A stretch of DNA of 64,000 bases from Acidovorax sp. 1608163 (GTDB taxonomy: Bacteria > Pseudomonadota > Gammaproteobacteria > Burkholderiales > Burkholderiaceae_C), in contig NZ_CP033069.1 of the NCBI RefSeq assembly GCF_003669015.1, forward strand, positions 4,536,501 through 4,600,500, given 5' to 3'. Of the stretch, positions 8,857 to 17,907 are shown in pieces. Below the pieces are notes generated by a model. It saw nothing but the letters and a program-made list of their open reading frames with translations. It did not search any database and was not told where the DNA came from. Positions within the stretch are counted from its first letter, which is position 1. Every line of letters starts with the position of its first letter. Made by a program: the position numbers and the translations under genes.

Positions 8857-10305
8857 TTGAAACACCCGTTGATCACCAAACTCGTGGCGCTGGGCGCCGT
8901 GGCCATCTTGCTGCTCATTGGCCTGGGCCAGATTGAGGACGTGGTGCGCGACCGCCAGCGCTACCGCAGCCTCACAGCCCAGAGCGTGGCCGACAGCCTG
9001 GCCGGGCCGCAAACCCTGATGGGCCCCATGATCCACAGCGCCTGCGTGGAAAGCTGGGACGTAGAAACGGGCAAGGGCGACGAGCGCCGCACCACCGAGC
9101 AGCGGCGCGAATTTCTGCTCACCGCCATGCCCGAGCAGTTGCAGGTGCGCTCCAGCGTGGGCATGGAAGAGCGCGCCCGGGGCCTGCACAAGGTCAACAC
9201 CTTCAACCTCAAGGCGCACATCACTGCGCAGTGGGGCGCGCTGGCCAGCTTGCAGGCGCACAGCACCGTCAAGGGCTCGCGCCTGCAGTGCGGCGCGCCC
9301 ATCGTGATGGTGGCGGTGGGGGATGCGCGCGGCATCCGCACGGCGCAGGTGCTGCACGGCGAGCAGGCGCTGGCCCTCAAGCCTGGCACCTTCCACCCCA
9401 CCTACAGCCGGGGGCTGCACGCGGTGCTGCCCGAGTCGGTGCGCGGCCAGGCCGAGCCGATGACGCTGGCGCTGGACCTGGAGCTGGTGGGCACCGAGCG
9501 CCTGGCCATCGTGCCGCTGGGTGGCAATACCGAAGTGAAGATGACGGGCGGCTGGCCCCACCCCTCGTTCACCGGGCGCTTTCTGCCGTCCGAGCGCGAC
9601 TGGGGCCCCGAGGGCTTCACGGCGCAGTGGCGCCTGTCGTCGCTGGCCACCACGGCGCAGCAAGACATCTTGAATGGCCGGCGCATTTGCGTGGGTGGCT
9701 ATGACGACAGCCCGGTGCAGTACCCCACCGACGGCAGCTCGCCCAGCACCACGCCACGCGACTGCGCAGACAGCTTCAGCGTGGCCTTTGTGGACCCGGT
9801 GAACCCCTACACCCTGGCAGACCGCGCCACCAAGTACGGCCTGCTGTTCATCGCCCTCACCTTTGTGGCCGTGGGTTTGTTTGAGCTGATGAAGCGCCTG
9901 CGCGTGCACCCAGTGCAGTACCTGCTGGTGGGCTCGGCCATTTGCAGCTTTTTCTTGCTGCTGGTGAGCTTGTCGGAGCATTTGGCGTTTGGCTGGTCGT
10001 ACCTGGCGGCCGCCACGGCCTGCGTGCTGCTGCTGGGCTACTACGCCAGCCACATGCTGGGCAGCCTGGCGCGGGGCATTCCACTGGGGGCAGGCATTGC
10101 GCTGCTGTATGGCCTGCTGTATGTGCTGCTGCAGCTGGAGCAAACGGCGCTGGCGGTGGGCTCAATTGCGCTGTTCCTGGTACTGACGGCGGTGATGGTG
10201 CTGACCCGCAAGGTGAATTGGTATGGCCTGACGCCTGCGCCACGCCAAGCAAACGCGCAGGCCACCAAGGGCCCAACAGCTCCTAACGACAAGGAGGCCC
10301 CATGA
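8857..10305 (+). CDS. creD: Cell envelope integrity protein CreD
   Basis: Inner-membrane protein of 482 residues of the CreD family, the effector of the creBC regulon. Seen: one N-terminal TM segment (ITKLVALGAVAILLLIGLG), a large periplasmic domain with the family signature region (TYSRGLHA, GWPHPSFTGRFLPSERD), and a cluster of about five TM helices from about residue 325 on. The start is a TTG at 8857, chosen because a strong AAGGAGG sits 6 nt upstream and the N-terminus KHPLITKL matches the family; the in-frame ATG at 8671 has no ribosome site. The stop overlaps the next gene by 4 nt. Confidence 0.9.
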   Translation: MKHPLITKLVALGAVAILLLIGLGQIEDVVRDRQRYRSLTAQSVADSLAGPQTLMGPMIHSACVESWDVETGKGDERRTTEQRREFLLTAMPEQLQVRSSVGMEERARGLHKVNTFNLKAHITAQWGALASLQAHSTVKGSRLQCGAPIVMVAVGDARGIRTAQVLHGEQALALKPGTFHPTYSRGLHAVLPESVRGQAEPMTLALDLELVGTERLAIVPLGGNTEVKMTGGWPHPSFTGRFLPSERDWGPEGFTAQWRLSSLATTAQQDILNGRRICVGGYDDSPVQYPTDGSSPSTTPRDCADSFSVAFVDPVNPYTLADRATKYGLLFIALTFVAVGLFELMKRLRVHPVQYLLVGSAICSFFLLLVSLSEHLAFGWSYLAAATACVLLLGYYASHMLGSLARGIPLGAGIALLYGLLYVLLQLEQTALAVGSIALFLVLTAVMVLTRKVNWYGLTPAPRQANAQATKGPTAPNDKEAP

Positions 10306-10664
10306 CCCCCACCACCCCAGGTTGCCAAAAGGGCGCAACCCGGAGCGCAGCGGCTGCAGCCATCCAGACACCCGCAGCCGCCCCCTTGCACGGCCCCTGG
10401 GGCCAGCACTTGGTGGGAGCCAGCGCAGCGAGTGCGCAGCCCCCAAGGCCATCGGCCCCGGGCCTGTCGGCCGCCGAGGCGCAGCGGGTAGAGCGTTACC
10501 GCGAGCGACTGCTGTCGGCCCTGCGCGCGCAGGACCGCCGGGCGTTGCAAACCGCCAAGCAGGCTGTACTGCGCAGCGCCTACCGCGAGCCAGCCACCGC
10601 CGCATTGCGGCGCGCGCTGCGCGATTTGTCGTGGTGCATGGCGGGCATGCTGCTGCCGCGATAG
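10302..10664 (+). CDS. Hypothetical protein coupled to creD
   Basis: A 120-residue frame whose ATG overlaps the creD stop (ATGA), which suggests translational coupling. The first half is Ala/Pro-rich and low complexity. The second half is a predicted helical, Arg-rich segment (RVERYRERLLSALRAQDRRALQTAK...). No family recognised. The overlap and the ordinary C-terminal half argue for a real gene, the low-complexity start against. Confidence 0.5.
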   Translation: MTPTTPGCQKGATRSAAAAAIQTPAAAPLHGPWGQHLVGASAASAQPPRPSAPGLSAAEAQRVERYRERLLSALRAQDRRALQTAKQAVLRSAYREPATAALRRALRDLSWCMAGMLLPR

Positions 10665-10808
10665 GCATTGGCTCCGGTGCTGGCGCACCGATGGGGCGAT
10701 GGGCGATGTAAGGGTGGCGGACAAGCCGCCTCGCCGAGGCCGTCCGCTTCCTGGTACGGAGAGTCTGGGCCTGAATGGGAGGTGGAGAAAATGCGAAGGC
10801 CGCAGGAC

Positions 10809-10870
10809 TTCAAGCCATTTTGGCCTCTAGGGCTTTTTGATAAAGCGCTAGCAGCTATGCATTCAATAGC
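10809..10870 (-). repeat. Dispersed ~60-bp repeat, copy 3
   Basis: Contains TTGGCCTCTAGGGC, then TAAAGCGCTAGCAGCTATGC and AATAGC. It lies in the gap between the creD-coupled frame and the hemerythrin gene. That gap (10665-10912) holds no recognised gene. Confidence 0.8.
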
Positions 10871-10912
10871 ACCCGCCTCTTTGAGCGGTTCTTGCAGACG
10901 GGGTAACGCCCG

Positions 10913-11419
10913 TCAGGCGGCTTCTGCTGCAGCCGCCGCAGGTTGGTCGGCACAACTGTGGGTGCTGCCACAGCCCTGGATCAGTTCGCCGGGCAGGGCA
11001 TCGGGGGCATGCACCACCCCTGTCACGGGGTCAAAGCCCACGCGGCGCAGGTGCAGGGCCAGCGAGGCGTCCATCATCTGGGCATGCTGGGGAAACCACT
11101 GGGCCAGCTCGCCCGTCATGATGCGGATGGGCTGAAGATCGCCCTGCTCGGCGCGCACGATGCCCTCGCGCATCACCTGCAGCACCACCTTGTGCTGCGT
11201 GGTGTGGCAGTTGCCCGAGGCAAAGCGCGTGGCTGCCATCCAGGCGTCTTCCTGGCCAAAGTGGTGCTCGGTGTGGTCCACCAGCGCCTGCCATTGCTGC
11301 GCCACGGTGGCGTCGTCGGCTTGCTCGACTTGCGCCAGCAGGTCTACGAACTCGCGGTGGGTGTCGTCCATGAGCGGCAAATCCAGCGCCAGTGCGTCAG
11401 ACCATTCCAGTGCAGCCAT
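10913..11419 (-). CDS. Bacteriohemerythrin
   Basis: Non-heme diiron oxygen-binding protein, 168 residues. The family ligand pattern is visible: His in MDDTHREF, His/Glu in HTEHHFGQEDAW, His in CHTTQHK. The family is usually about 130 residues; this one has an extra C-terminal tail containing GCGSTHSCAD and an Ala-rich end. Likely roles are oxygen storage, delivery or sensing. GAGGAAC precedes the start. An FNR/DNR-like site lies about 64 bp upstream, which would fit induction at low oxygen. Confidence 0.93.
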   Translation of the reverse strand: MAALEWSDALALDLPLMDDTHREFVDLLAQVEQADDATVAQQWQALVDHTEHHFGQEDAWMAATRFASGNCHTTQHKVVLQVMREGIVRAEQGDLQPIRIMTGELAQWFPQHAQMMDASLALHLRRVGFDPVTGVVHAPDALPGELIQGCGSTHSCADQPAAAAAEAA

Positions 11420-11476
11420 TTTTGTTCCTCGGTGTGTGACAAAAACGGCAGCTTAGGTACAACGGCGTGGCGTGTT

Positions 11477-11490
11477 TTGACCCAAATCAG
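11477..11490 (-). promoter_or_regulatory. Candidate FNR/DNR-type operator
   Basis: TTGAC-CCAA-ATCAG matches the FNR/CRP-family consensus TTGAT-N4-ATCAA at eight of ten conserved positions. Its centre is about 64 bp upstream of the hemerythrin start, leaving room for a promoter and a short leader. Assignment is by motif and by the oxygen-related target gene. Confidence 0.45.
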
Positions 11491-11633
11491 GGGACGGCCA
11501 CGCAGGCTTGCATTCCGTAACAAATTCCATCGCTGCAGACCGTTGGGGGGTGCGTTCACACTAGCCCAAAGGCCTGCAACGTCAAGCGCCCCGTGGCGAA
11601 CTCAGGGCGAGGGCACCAAGCTCAGCCCTTCCA

Positions 11634-12230
11634 TCAACTCTGCCCAAACTGGCGCTTGGCGTCGTCCACGCACTTGGACTTGAGGTCGCCCGCCAGGGCA
11701 TCGCAGCGCTCCTTGGCGGCCTTGTAGTTGGCTTCGTTCTTCTCGGCAGCGGCGTCCTTGCGCGCCTCGGCCACACCGGCGGCCTTTTCGGTGGCAGTTT
11801 CACCGGGCTTGGCGGCGGCCTTGGCCACCTTGGCGTTTTCCTTGGCCGTCACGTGGGCGGCTTTGGCATCCTTCACACACACGTCCTTGGCGTTACCGCT
11901 CAGGTCATCGCACTTTTCCTTGGCAATGGCGTAGTCGGCATCGGCGCGGGCCTCGCGGGCCTTGTAGGCGGTTTTGTCGCTGGGCTTGTACTGCGCCTCC
12001 AGGTCGGCCTTGGCTACGCTTTCAATGCCCTTGGCTTCCTTTTGGCAAATGTCCTTGGCGTTGCCGCTGAGGGCATCGCACTTTTGCTTGTTCACTTTGT
12101 AGTCGGCGGAAATCTGGTCTTTGGCCGCCTTGTATTCGGGCTGGCCCATGGCCATGGCAGAGGTGGCCAGCAAGGTGGCGGCAGACAGGGCGATCAGGTT
12201 GCGGGACAAAAGATGGGTTTTGAATTGCAT
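11634..12230 (-). CDS. Exported Cys-pair repeat protein
   Basis: A 198-residue protein with a signal peptide ending ATSAMAM. The mature chain contains three spaced modules of one pattern: a helix, then KxKCDALSGNAKDICQKEAK-like segments (variants CDDLSGNAKDVCVKDAK and CDALAGDLKSKCVDDAK). Each module has two cysteines 11 residues apart, suggesting intramodule disulfides in the periplasm. It is rich in Ala, Lys and Asp and probably mostly helical. The start at 12230 is supported by GGAGAAG. No function recognised; such repeat proteins are often listed as hypothetical. The CsbD-type gene lies upstream on the same strand. Confidence 0.8.
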   Translation of the reverse strand: MQFKTHLLSRNLIALSAATLLATSAMAMGQPEYKAAKDQISADYKVNKQKCDALSGNAKDICQKEAKGIESVAKADLEAQYKPSDKTAYKAREARADADYAIAKEKCDDLSGNAKDVCVKDAKAAHVTAKENAKVAKAAAKPGETATEKAAGVAEARKDAAAEKNEANYKAAKERCDALAGDLKSKCVDDAKRQFGQS

Positions 12231-12366
12231 GGTGCTTCTCCTCAATATTCAACGGATGGGGGTGCGGCCGGGCCGCTGAGCGGGCACGCAGCCCTGGGGT
12301 TGCGTGCCCTGTCAATACGCTCAGTGCACACGCTCAGGGCGCTGTGCACGGGTTGACTGGCACAGG

Positions 12367-12585
12367 TCAGTCGTTGAAGTGGAATGTGGGGTGGCGGGCT
12401 TGCCAGTCCTTGAGCTGCTTTTCTGCCGCCTCGCGGGCCAGGCCCTGGCGCTCTTGCAGCTTGCCCAGCAGTTGCTCGCGGCGGCCGGCAATCACATCGA
12501 AATCGTCGTCAGTGAGCTTGCCCCACTGCTCGACCATCTTGCCCTTGAATTGCTTCCAGTTGCCCTTGATGGTGTCTTCGTTCAT
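12367..12585 (-). CDS. CsbD family stress protein
   Basis: A 72-residue CsbD/YjbJ-type protein, recognisable from its start MNEDTIKGNWKQFKGKM followed by EQWGKLTDDDFDVIAGRREQ. The family is induced in general stress responses and is of unknown biochemistry. The start at 12585 fits the family exactly; an in-frame ATG 26 codons upstream is not needed. The 390-bp gap beyond it (12586-12975) shows no convincing gene. Confidence 0.93.
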   Translation of the reverse strand: MNEDTIKGNWKQFKGKMVEQWGKLTDDDFDVIAGRREQLLGKLQERQGLAREAAEKQLKDWQARHPTFHFND

Positions 12586-12975
12586 GGCTTGCGTCCTTCG
12601 TACAACTCGCCTCCGCCATCCGCCCGAAATGCGCGGAACATCTGCGTGATGCGATGGATTCACTGTACGAACAGATGCAGCAGCCCCGCGTAGTCCCTGC
12701 CACGCAGGCCGCGTGGGCCCAGGCCTACGGGGCTGCCGGACAACACAGCGTGTCTGTAGGCCACAGCGCCGGGATCTCTGCCGGCCTCAGACAGGTGGAA
12801 TGCTTTTTGCAGCCCAGCCCCCACCCAAGGGGCAAAGACGTATCACCGATGTGTCTGAAGGGCGCCTCGAATGTGTCCCAGCGTAACGGCCGTATCCATT
12901 GCTCACACATTCACCGAGCACAAAAACCGCCCGCCTTCTTACACTTTGTTCAGCATTTCCACGATTGCTCACACC

Positions 12976-15027
12976 ATGACAACAACAACGTACGAGGAGC
13001 CTTTGCACGCCACGGCGGCAGAGGAAGCAGAGGGCCGTCCCCAAGCCACAGCACACGCGGCGCATGCAGTGCAAGGGACACCAACGCCGGAAGTAAGCGC
13101 CGTGCCCCGCGCACCACTGGCTGCACTGATGGCCAGCGTGGCGCTGGCAGCCTGCGGAGGCGGTAGCGAGGGTACGACCACGGCGACACCGCCTGTCAGT
13201 ACCACCCCCACCCCGTCACCGGTTCCCACACCCTCCCCAACCCCAGCGCCGAGCCCCACAACACCCACGCCAACACCAGCGCCCACTCCTGCTCCGTCGC
13301 CCACCCCATCGCCAACACCAGCCCCCAGCCCATCGCCTGCGCCGTCTCCATCGCCCAGCCCGGCCCCTGCCCCCAGCCCTTACACCTACAAGACCGCCGC
13401 CACCGACCAGGAGGCCGCGCGCTTTTTGCTGCAAGCGCAGTTCAGTGCGTCCCCCGCCGAAATCGCCGCCGTGCGCAGCGTGGGATACGAGGCCTGGATC
13501 AACTCGCAGTTTGCAGCCCCCATGGGCACCAAAGGCTGGGACTGGCTCACCCAGCGCGGCTACGCCACCGTGTCTGACACCACCAACTACTACGACCAGA
13601 CCTACCCCGCCGACAACATGATCTGGAGCCAGCTCATGACGGCATCAGACGGCCTGCGCAAGCGCGTGGCCCTGGCGCTGTCGGAGATCTGCGTGGTCTC
13701 GCTCAGCGGGCTGGACTTCAACTGGCGCAGCCACGCCATGGCCCACTATTGGGACCAACTGGTGGCCAACGCCTTTGGCAACTACCGCCAGGTGCTGCAA
13801 GACGTGACGCTGAACCCCGCCATGGGGTACTACCTGAACACGCGCGGCAACCAGAAGGAAAACGCCGCCAGCGGCCGCCAGCCTGACGAGAACTACGCCC
13901 GAGAAATCCTGCAGCTCATGTCCGTCGGCCTGGCCGAACTCAACCAGGACGGCACGCCCAAAACCGATGGCGCGGGCAAGCCCATCGACAGCTACAGCCA
14001 GTCCGACATCACCAACCTGGCCCGCGTCTTTACCGGCTACGACTACGACCAGACGCAGAACGTGCCTGCCACCGTGCCCGGTGGCTCGCGCGTGGTGCCC
14101 AGCACCCACTTCACGCGGCTGCCCATGGCACTCAAGGAGTCGCTGCACTCCAGCCTGGCCGCCACGTTCCTGGGCACCACCATTGCGGCCAGCACACCGG
14201 GCGCGGCCGCGCTCAAGACGGCGCTGGACACCATCTTCAACCACGCCAACGTCGGGCCATTCATTGGCAAGCAGCTCATCCAGCGGCTGGTCACCAGCAA
14301 TCCCTCGCCTGCCTATGTGGGCCGCGTGGCCGCCAAGTTCAACAACAACGGGGCAGGCGTGCGCGGCGACCTGCAGGCCGTGGTCATGGCCATCCTCATG
14401 GACGACGAAGCCCGCGAACCCGCAGGCCTGACCAAGCCCAGCTTTGGCAAGCTGCGCGAACCCATGCTGCGCCTGGTGCAATGGGCGCGCACCTTTGGCG
14501 TCAACTCGCAATACGGGTACTGGAAAATTGGCGACACCAGCAGCGCGGGCTCGCGCCTGTCGCAAAGCCCGCTGCGTTCGCCCTCGGTGTTCAACTTCTT
14601 TCGCCCCGGGTATGTGCCGCCCTCTACAGCCCTGGCCACGGCCGGGCAGGTGGCGCCCGAGTTTCAGCTGGTCAACGAAAGCAGCGTGGGCAGCTACTTG
14701 AACTACATGCAAAACGCCATTCGCAACGGCATCTATGCCAATGCGCCCGACGTGCCCGAGAGCGCCAGCAACGGCAACAACGGCTACGACATCAAGACCA
14801 CCTACCCCAACGAGATGGCCCTCGTGGCCGACGCCGACGCACTGGTGGCGCGCATCAACCTGCTGATGTGCGCAGGCCAGCTTTCGGCCGCCAACATCAA
14901 GCTCATTGCCGATGCGCTCAAGGCCACCCCCGTCACAGCGGCCAGCACCGAGGCCGTGAAGCTCAACCGCATTGCAGCGGCCATCCTCCTGGTCATGGCC
15001 TCGGCCGAGTACCTCGTCCAAAAATAA
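12976..15027 (+). CDS. DUF1800 family lipoprotein with Pro/Thr/Ser linker
   Basis: A 683-residue protein. Residues 1-45 form an unusual polar extension; then comes a short hydrophobic stretch with a lipobox-like end LAAC-GGG (Cys60). A low-complexity Pro/Thr/Ser/Ala tract follows at about residues 70-140, then the DUF1800 domain, with characteristic segments such as [26 protein letters not shown] and [13 protein letters not shown]. It is immediately followed by a DUF1501 protein, the standard partner. The pair is common in proteobacteria and planctomycetes but has no proven function. Secretion is inferred; the N-terminal extension before the lipobox makes lipidation uncertain. Confidence 0.88.
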   Translation: MTTTTYEEPLHATAAEEAEGRPQATAHAAHAVQGTPTPEVSAVPRAPLAALMASVALAACGGGSEGTTTATPPVSTTPTPSPVPTPSPTPAPSPTTPTPTPAPTPAPSPTPSPTPAPSPSPAPSPSPSPAPAPSPYTYKTAATDQEAARFLLQAQFSASPAEIAAVRSVGYEAWINSQFAAPMGTKGWDWLTQRGYATVSDTTNYYDQTYPADNMIWSQLMTASDGLRKRVALALSEICVVSLSGLDFNWRSHAMAHYWDQLVANAFGNYRQVLQDVTLNPAMGYYLNTRGNQKENAASGRQPDENYAREILQLMSVGLAELNQDGTPKTDGAGKPIDSYSQSDITNLARVFTGYDYDQTQNVPATVPGGSRVVPSTHFTRLPMALKESLHSSLAATFLGTTIAASTPGAAALKTALDTIFNHANVGPFIGKQLIQRLVTSNPSPAYVGRVAAKFNNNGAGVRGDLQAVVMAILMDDEAREPAGLTKPSFGKLREPMLRLVQWARTFGVNSQYGYWKIGDTSSAGSRLSQSPLRSPSVFNFFRPGYVPPSTALATAGQVAPEFQLVNESSVGSYLNYMQNAIRNGIYANAPDVPESASNGNNGYDIKTTYPNEMALVADADALVARINLLMCAGQLSAANIKLIADALKATPVTAASTEAVKLNRIAAAILLVMASAEYLVQK

Positions 15028-15058
15028 CGGCAAAAAAGAGAACAGAGAGAAGGCCCCC

Positions 15059-16507
15059 ATGCACCTGATCCAACCCGAACTCCACACACGCCGGGCGTTT
15101 TTGCGCCGCTCCACCCAACTGGGGCTGGCAGGCACGGCCCTGCCCTTTGCCCTGAACCTCGCCGCCATGGGCGAGGCGGCCGCCTTCACCGCCACCGACT
15201 ACAAGGCCCTGGTGTGCGTGTTTCTGTACGGCGGCAACGACTACGCCAACACCGTGGTCACCTACGACGACGACAGCTACAACAAGTACGCCACCATCCG
15301 TGGCGGCAGCGGCCAGGCAGGCGGCGGCATAGCCATCCCCAAGGCAGACCTTGCCGCTACCTTGCTCAACCCCACCGTGCCCCTGGCTGCTGGCCGCCAA
15401 TACGCCATGCACCCCGCCATGACGGGCATGGCCAACCTGTTCAACACCGGCAAGGCCGCCGTACAGCTCAACGTGGGCCCGCTCATCGTGCCGCTCACCC
15501 GCACGCAATACAACAGCAGCAACCGCGCGCTCTACCCCATTCCGCCCAAGCTGTTCTCGCACAACGACCAACAGTCGGTGTGGCAGTCCTCGTCGCCCGA
15601 GGGCTCCACCGTAGGCTGGGGCGGCAACCTGGGCGATCTGGCCCTGTCGTCCAACACCAACTCGCTGTTCACCTGCATTTCGGTCACCGGCAACGCGGTG
15701 TTTCTGTCCGGCGATTCGGCCCTGTCTTACCAGGTCAGCACTGGCGGGGCCATTGCCATCAATGGGGTCAAAAGCAACGTCTACGGCTCCACCGCCGTGC
15801 GCTCGGCGCTCACCTCGCTCATCCAGCAGACCAGCCCCCAGGTGCTGGAGAACGAGTACAACCGCATCACCACCCGCGCCGTCACCGCTGAATCGCAAAT
15901 CACCAGCGGCCTGGCGGGCGTGACACTGGCCACCGCCTTCCCTGCCAACAACTCGCTGGCCGATCAGCTCAAGATGGTGGCGCGCCTCATCGGTGCGCGC
16001 AGCACCCTGGGCAGCAAGCGGCAGGTGTTCATGGTGTCGCTGGGCGGCTTTGACCTGCACGACAACCTCATCTCGCAGCAGCCCACCCTGATGAAGCGCG
16101 TGAGCGAAGCCATGACCGCCTTCTACGACGCCACCGTCGAACTGGGCGTGGCCGACAAGGTCACCGCCTTCACCGCCTCGGACTTTGGCCGCACCTTGAA
16201 CTCCAACGGCGACGGCTCGGACCACGGCTGGGGCAGCCACCACTTCATGGTGGGCGGCGCCGTCAAGGGCAAGGCGCTTTATGGCAAGGCACCGCCCGTG
16301 AGCAACACCAACAGCACCACCGACGCCGCAGACCAATGGCACGTGGGCCAAGGGCGCCTGCTGCCCAGCACCTCGGTCGACCAGTACGCAGGCACCCTGG
16401 CCAAATGGTTTGGCGTGGCCAACACCGAACTGGCCGGTGTGCTGCCCAACCTCAGCCACTTTGGCGGGGCCGACTACCCCACCGACCTGGGCTTCATGAC
16501 GGCCTGA
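15059..16507 (+). CDS. DUF1501 family Tat-exported protein
   Basis: A 482-residue protein with a twin-arginine signal (TRRAFLRRS, residues 10-18) followed by GLAGTALPFALNLAAMGEAAA. The body shows DUF1501 signatures: LYGGNDYANTVV near the start, a mid-region FDLHDN, and DHGWGSHHFMVGG near the C-terminus. These resemble sulfatase/alkaline-phosphatase-fold proteins. It follows the DUF1800 gene by 31 bp and almost certainly shares its transcript. The start at 15059 is the first ATG giving the Tat signal. Function unknown; the gene pair may form an exported complex. Confidence 0.92.
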   Translation: MHLIQPELHTRRAFLRRSTQLGLAGTALPFALNLAAMGEAAAFTATDYKALVCVFLYGGNDYANTVVTYDDDSYNKYATIRGGSGQAGGGIAIPKADLAATLLNPTVPLAAGRQYAMHPAMTGMANLFNTGKAAVQLNVGPLIVPLTRTQYNSSNRALYPIPPKLFSHNDQQSVWQSSSPEGSTVGWGGNLGDLALSSNTNSLFTCISVTGNAVFLSGDSALSYQVSTGGAIAINGVKSNVYGSTAVRSALTSLIQQTSPQVLENEYNRITTRAVTAESQITSGLAGVTLATAFPANNSLADQLKMVARLIGARSTLGSKRQVFMVSLGGFDLHDNLISQQPTLMKRVSEAMTAFYDATVELGVADKVTAFTASDFGRTLNSNGDGSDHGWGSHHFMVGGAVKGKALYGKAPPVSNTNSTTDAADQWHVGQGRLLPSTSVDQYAGTLAKWFGVANTELAGVLPNLSHFGGADYPTDLGFMTA

Positions 16508-16577
16508 AGGTTCAGCGCCCAGCGCAAGCGCCGGGCTTCACTGCCACCACAACACACCACCAAGGCCGCGACGCCAC

Positions 16578-16610
16578 GCCCGGACCACGCCAGTGCTCCG
16601 GGCTTTTTTT
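16578..16610 (+). terminator. Rho-independent terminator after DUF1800-DUF1501
   Basis: Stem GCCCGGA / TCCGGGC with a 12-nt loop, followed by seven T. Confidence 0.9.
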
Positions 16611-16680
16611 GTGCCTGGGGCGTGGCGACTGTGCAGCCTCAGCGCGAGCTATGGGGTCGGCATCTTTGAACTTGAAAAAT

Positions 16681-16740
16681 CCGTTCGGGCTGAGCCTGTC
16701 GAAGCCCTGCGCGGCGCTTCGACAGGCTCAGCGTGAACGG
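16681..16740. repeat. Complete REP-like palindrome
   Basis: Two near-perfect inverted arms, CCGTTCGGGCTGAGCCTGTC-GAAG and CTTCGACAGGCTCAGCGTGA-ACGG, separated by a 12-bp GC-rich spacer. This is the reference copy for the other REP-like sites in the window. Confidence 0.85.
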
Positions 16741-16785
16741 TTCAAGGTGATTCAAGCCTACTCAATAAGAACCTATTCAAAGGCA

Positions 16786-17562
16786 TCAGCCCGCAGAGCC
16801 CCGCGCCTTCATCTTCAACTGCGCATACAGCTCAGGCAGCTTCAACTTGGTGCCCATCTTGTGCTTGAGGGTTTTCAGCTCCGCCATCACCGCCTGCAAC
16901 TCGCCGGGCGTGGGTTGCAAGGGCTGCAGGCACTGGGCCAGCACAGGCACCACCTGGCGGCGCATAAAGCGCCCTCCCGTCATCGCCATCTGCCACACCA
17001 CCAGCGCAATGCCCAGGCCCAAGGCCACCAGCACGCCCAAGCCCCCCTCATCCGGCGCTATCACGTGCGCAATGGCAGGCACCGTGACAAGCAACGCCAC
17101 CGCCCCCAGCAGCGCAAACCCCACCTCCTTGTCCATGTGGGTGGAGGCGAACTGCTTCTCTACCTTGGGCGACAGCAGCAAAAACGGATTGCGGATCAGC
17201 GCATGCCGGTCTTGGGCCGACAAGGTGTGCGGGTTGTCGCGCACCTGCTGCTCCAGCGCCAGCCGATCGGCCCAGGCCTCGTGCAGGTTCGGAAACGTCT
17301 GGCGCACCATGTCGTTCCAGGGCAGCAGCTTGGGCACGACCTTGGCGTAATGGGTGGGCTCGGCGTTGTAAACGGTGTGGCACTTCAGGCAGGTGCGCTC
17401 AAACCCCACCAGCTCGCCCTGGCTCACAGAGACGTAATACACATGCCCCGCAGACCCAATGCGCTGCAACGCAAAAGGCCGCGGCTTGCGGCAAATGGGA
17501 CAAAAATCGGCCACATGGCCCAGCTTGCGATAGACGAGCTTGCGCCCCCAGACGATGAACAT
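16786..17562 (-). CDS. Zinc-ribbon membrane protein of unknown function
   Basis: A 258-residue protein. The N-terminus has a CPIC pair (about residues 21-24) and a CLKC pair (about residues 58-61), a plausible zinc ribbon. Two TM helices follow in the middle (FALLGAVALLVTVPAIAHVI and LGVLVALGLGIALVVWQMAM), then a Leu/Lys-rich helical tail (MAELKTLKHKMGTKLKLPEL). No named family recognised. AGAGAG upstream of the start is a weak ribosome site. Confidence 0.75.
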   Translation of the reverse strand: MFIVWGRKLVYRKLGHVADFCPICRKPRPFALQRIGSAGHVYYVSVSQGELVGFERTCLKCHTVYNAEPTHYAKVVPKLLPWNDMVRQTFPNLHEAWADRLALEQQVRDNPHTLSAQDRHALIRNPFLLLSPKVEKQFASTHMDKEVGFALLGAVALLVTVPAIAHVIAPDEGGLGVLVALGLGIALVVWQMAMTGGRFMRRQVVPVLAQCLQPLQPTPGELQAVMAELKTLKHKMGTKLKLPELYAQLKMKARGSAG

Positions 17563-17635
17563 CGGTTCCCTCTCTCATGTAATCTTGGTTTTAGAGAGCG
17601 GCCATTCTATTGATCCGGCACGAACCGAGCAGAAC

Positions 17636-17662
17636 CGTTCACGCAGAGCCCTTCGACAGGCT
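17636..17662. repeat. Left part of REP-like element split by IS110
   Basis: CCGTTCACGCAGAGCC then CTTCGACAGGCT. Together with 18893-18936 this rebuilds a REP-like copy interrupted by the insertion sequence. Confidence 0.7.
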
Positions 17663-17669
17663 TGTATGG

Positions 17670-17900
17670 TTTAGCTCCCATCAACCAACCTGTAAGAAAG
17701 GGCGAGGAGCCGGGATGCAGGGACATCGACAGGCATCGGCAGTTGCTTCAGACCCAACCGACCGACACACTGAGTCATTACCCCATCCCTGCGCCGAGCG
17801 TCGATAAGGAACCTGACGAGGGCAAGCTGCGCTTGGCAGCACCGATCGTCAATTCTTGCAAGCTCACGCCGACAGCAGGACACATCCCGGCGCTCGTATT
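17670..17900 (+). ncRNA. Candidate IS110 bridge RNA region
   Basis: The non-coding left end of the IS110 element, where bridge RNAs of this subgroup are encoded. It contains TCGACAGGC at 17726-17734, identical to the target strand left of the inferred core (within 17653-17661), as expected for a target-guide segment. The right guide and donor loop could not be assigned by eye. The precise RNA ends are unknown, so the coordinates only bound the region. Confidence 0.4.
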
Positions 17901-17907
17901 TTGAGCG

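Noticed and set aside
8797..10143. 448-codon minus-strand frame
   Set aside because: Antisense shadow of creD; His/Gln/Ala-rich without motifs.
12654..13166. 170-codon plus-strand frame before and into the DUF1800 gene
   Set aside because: The later half is the +1 shadow of the DUF1800 N-terminus and the first half shows no coding features beyond a plausible start.
13645..15195. A 516-codon open frame on the minus strand
   Set aside because: Antisense to the DUF1800 gene; no recognisable domain and shadow-like composition.
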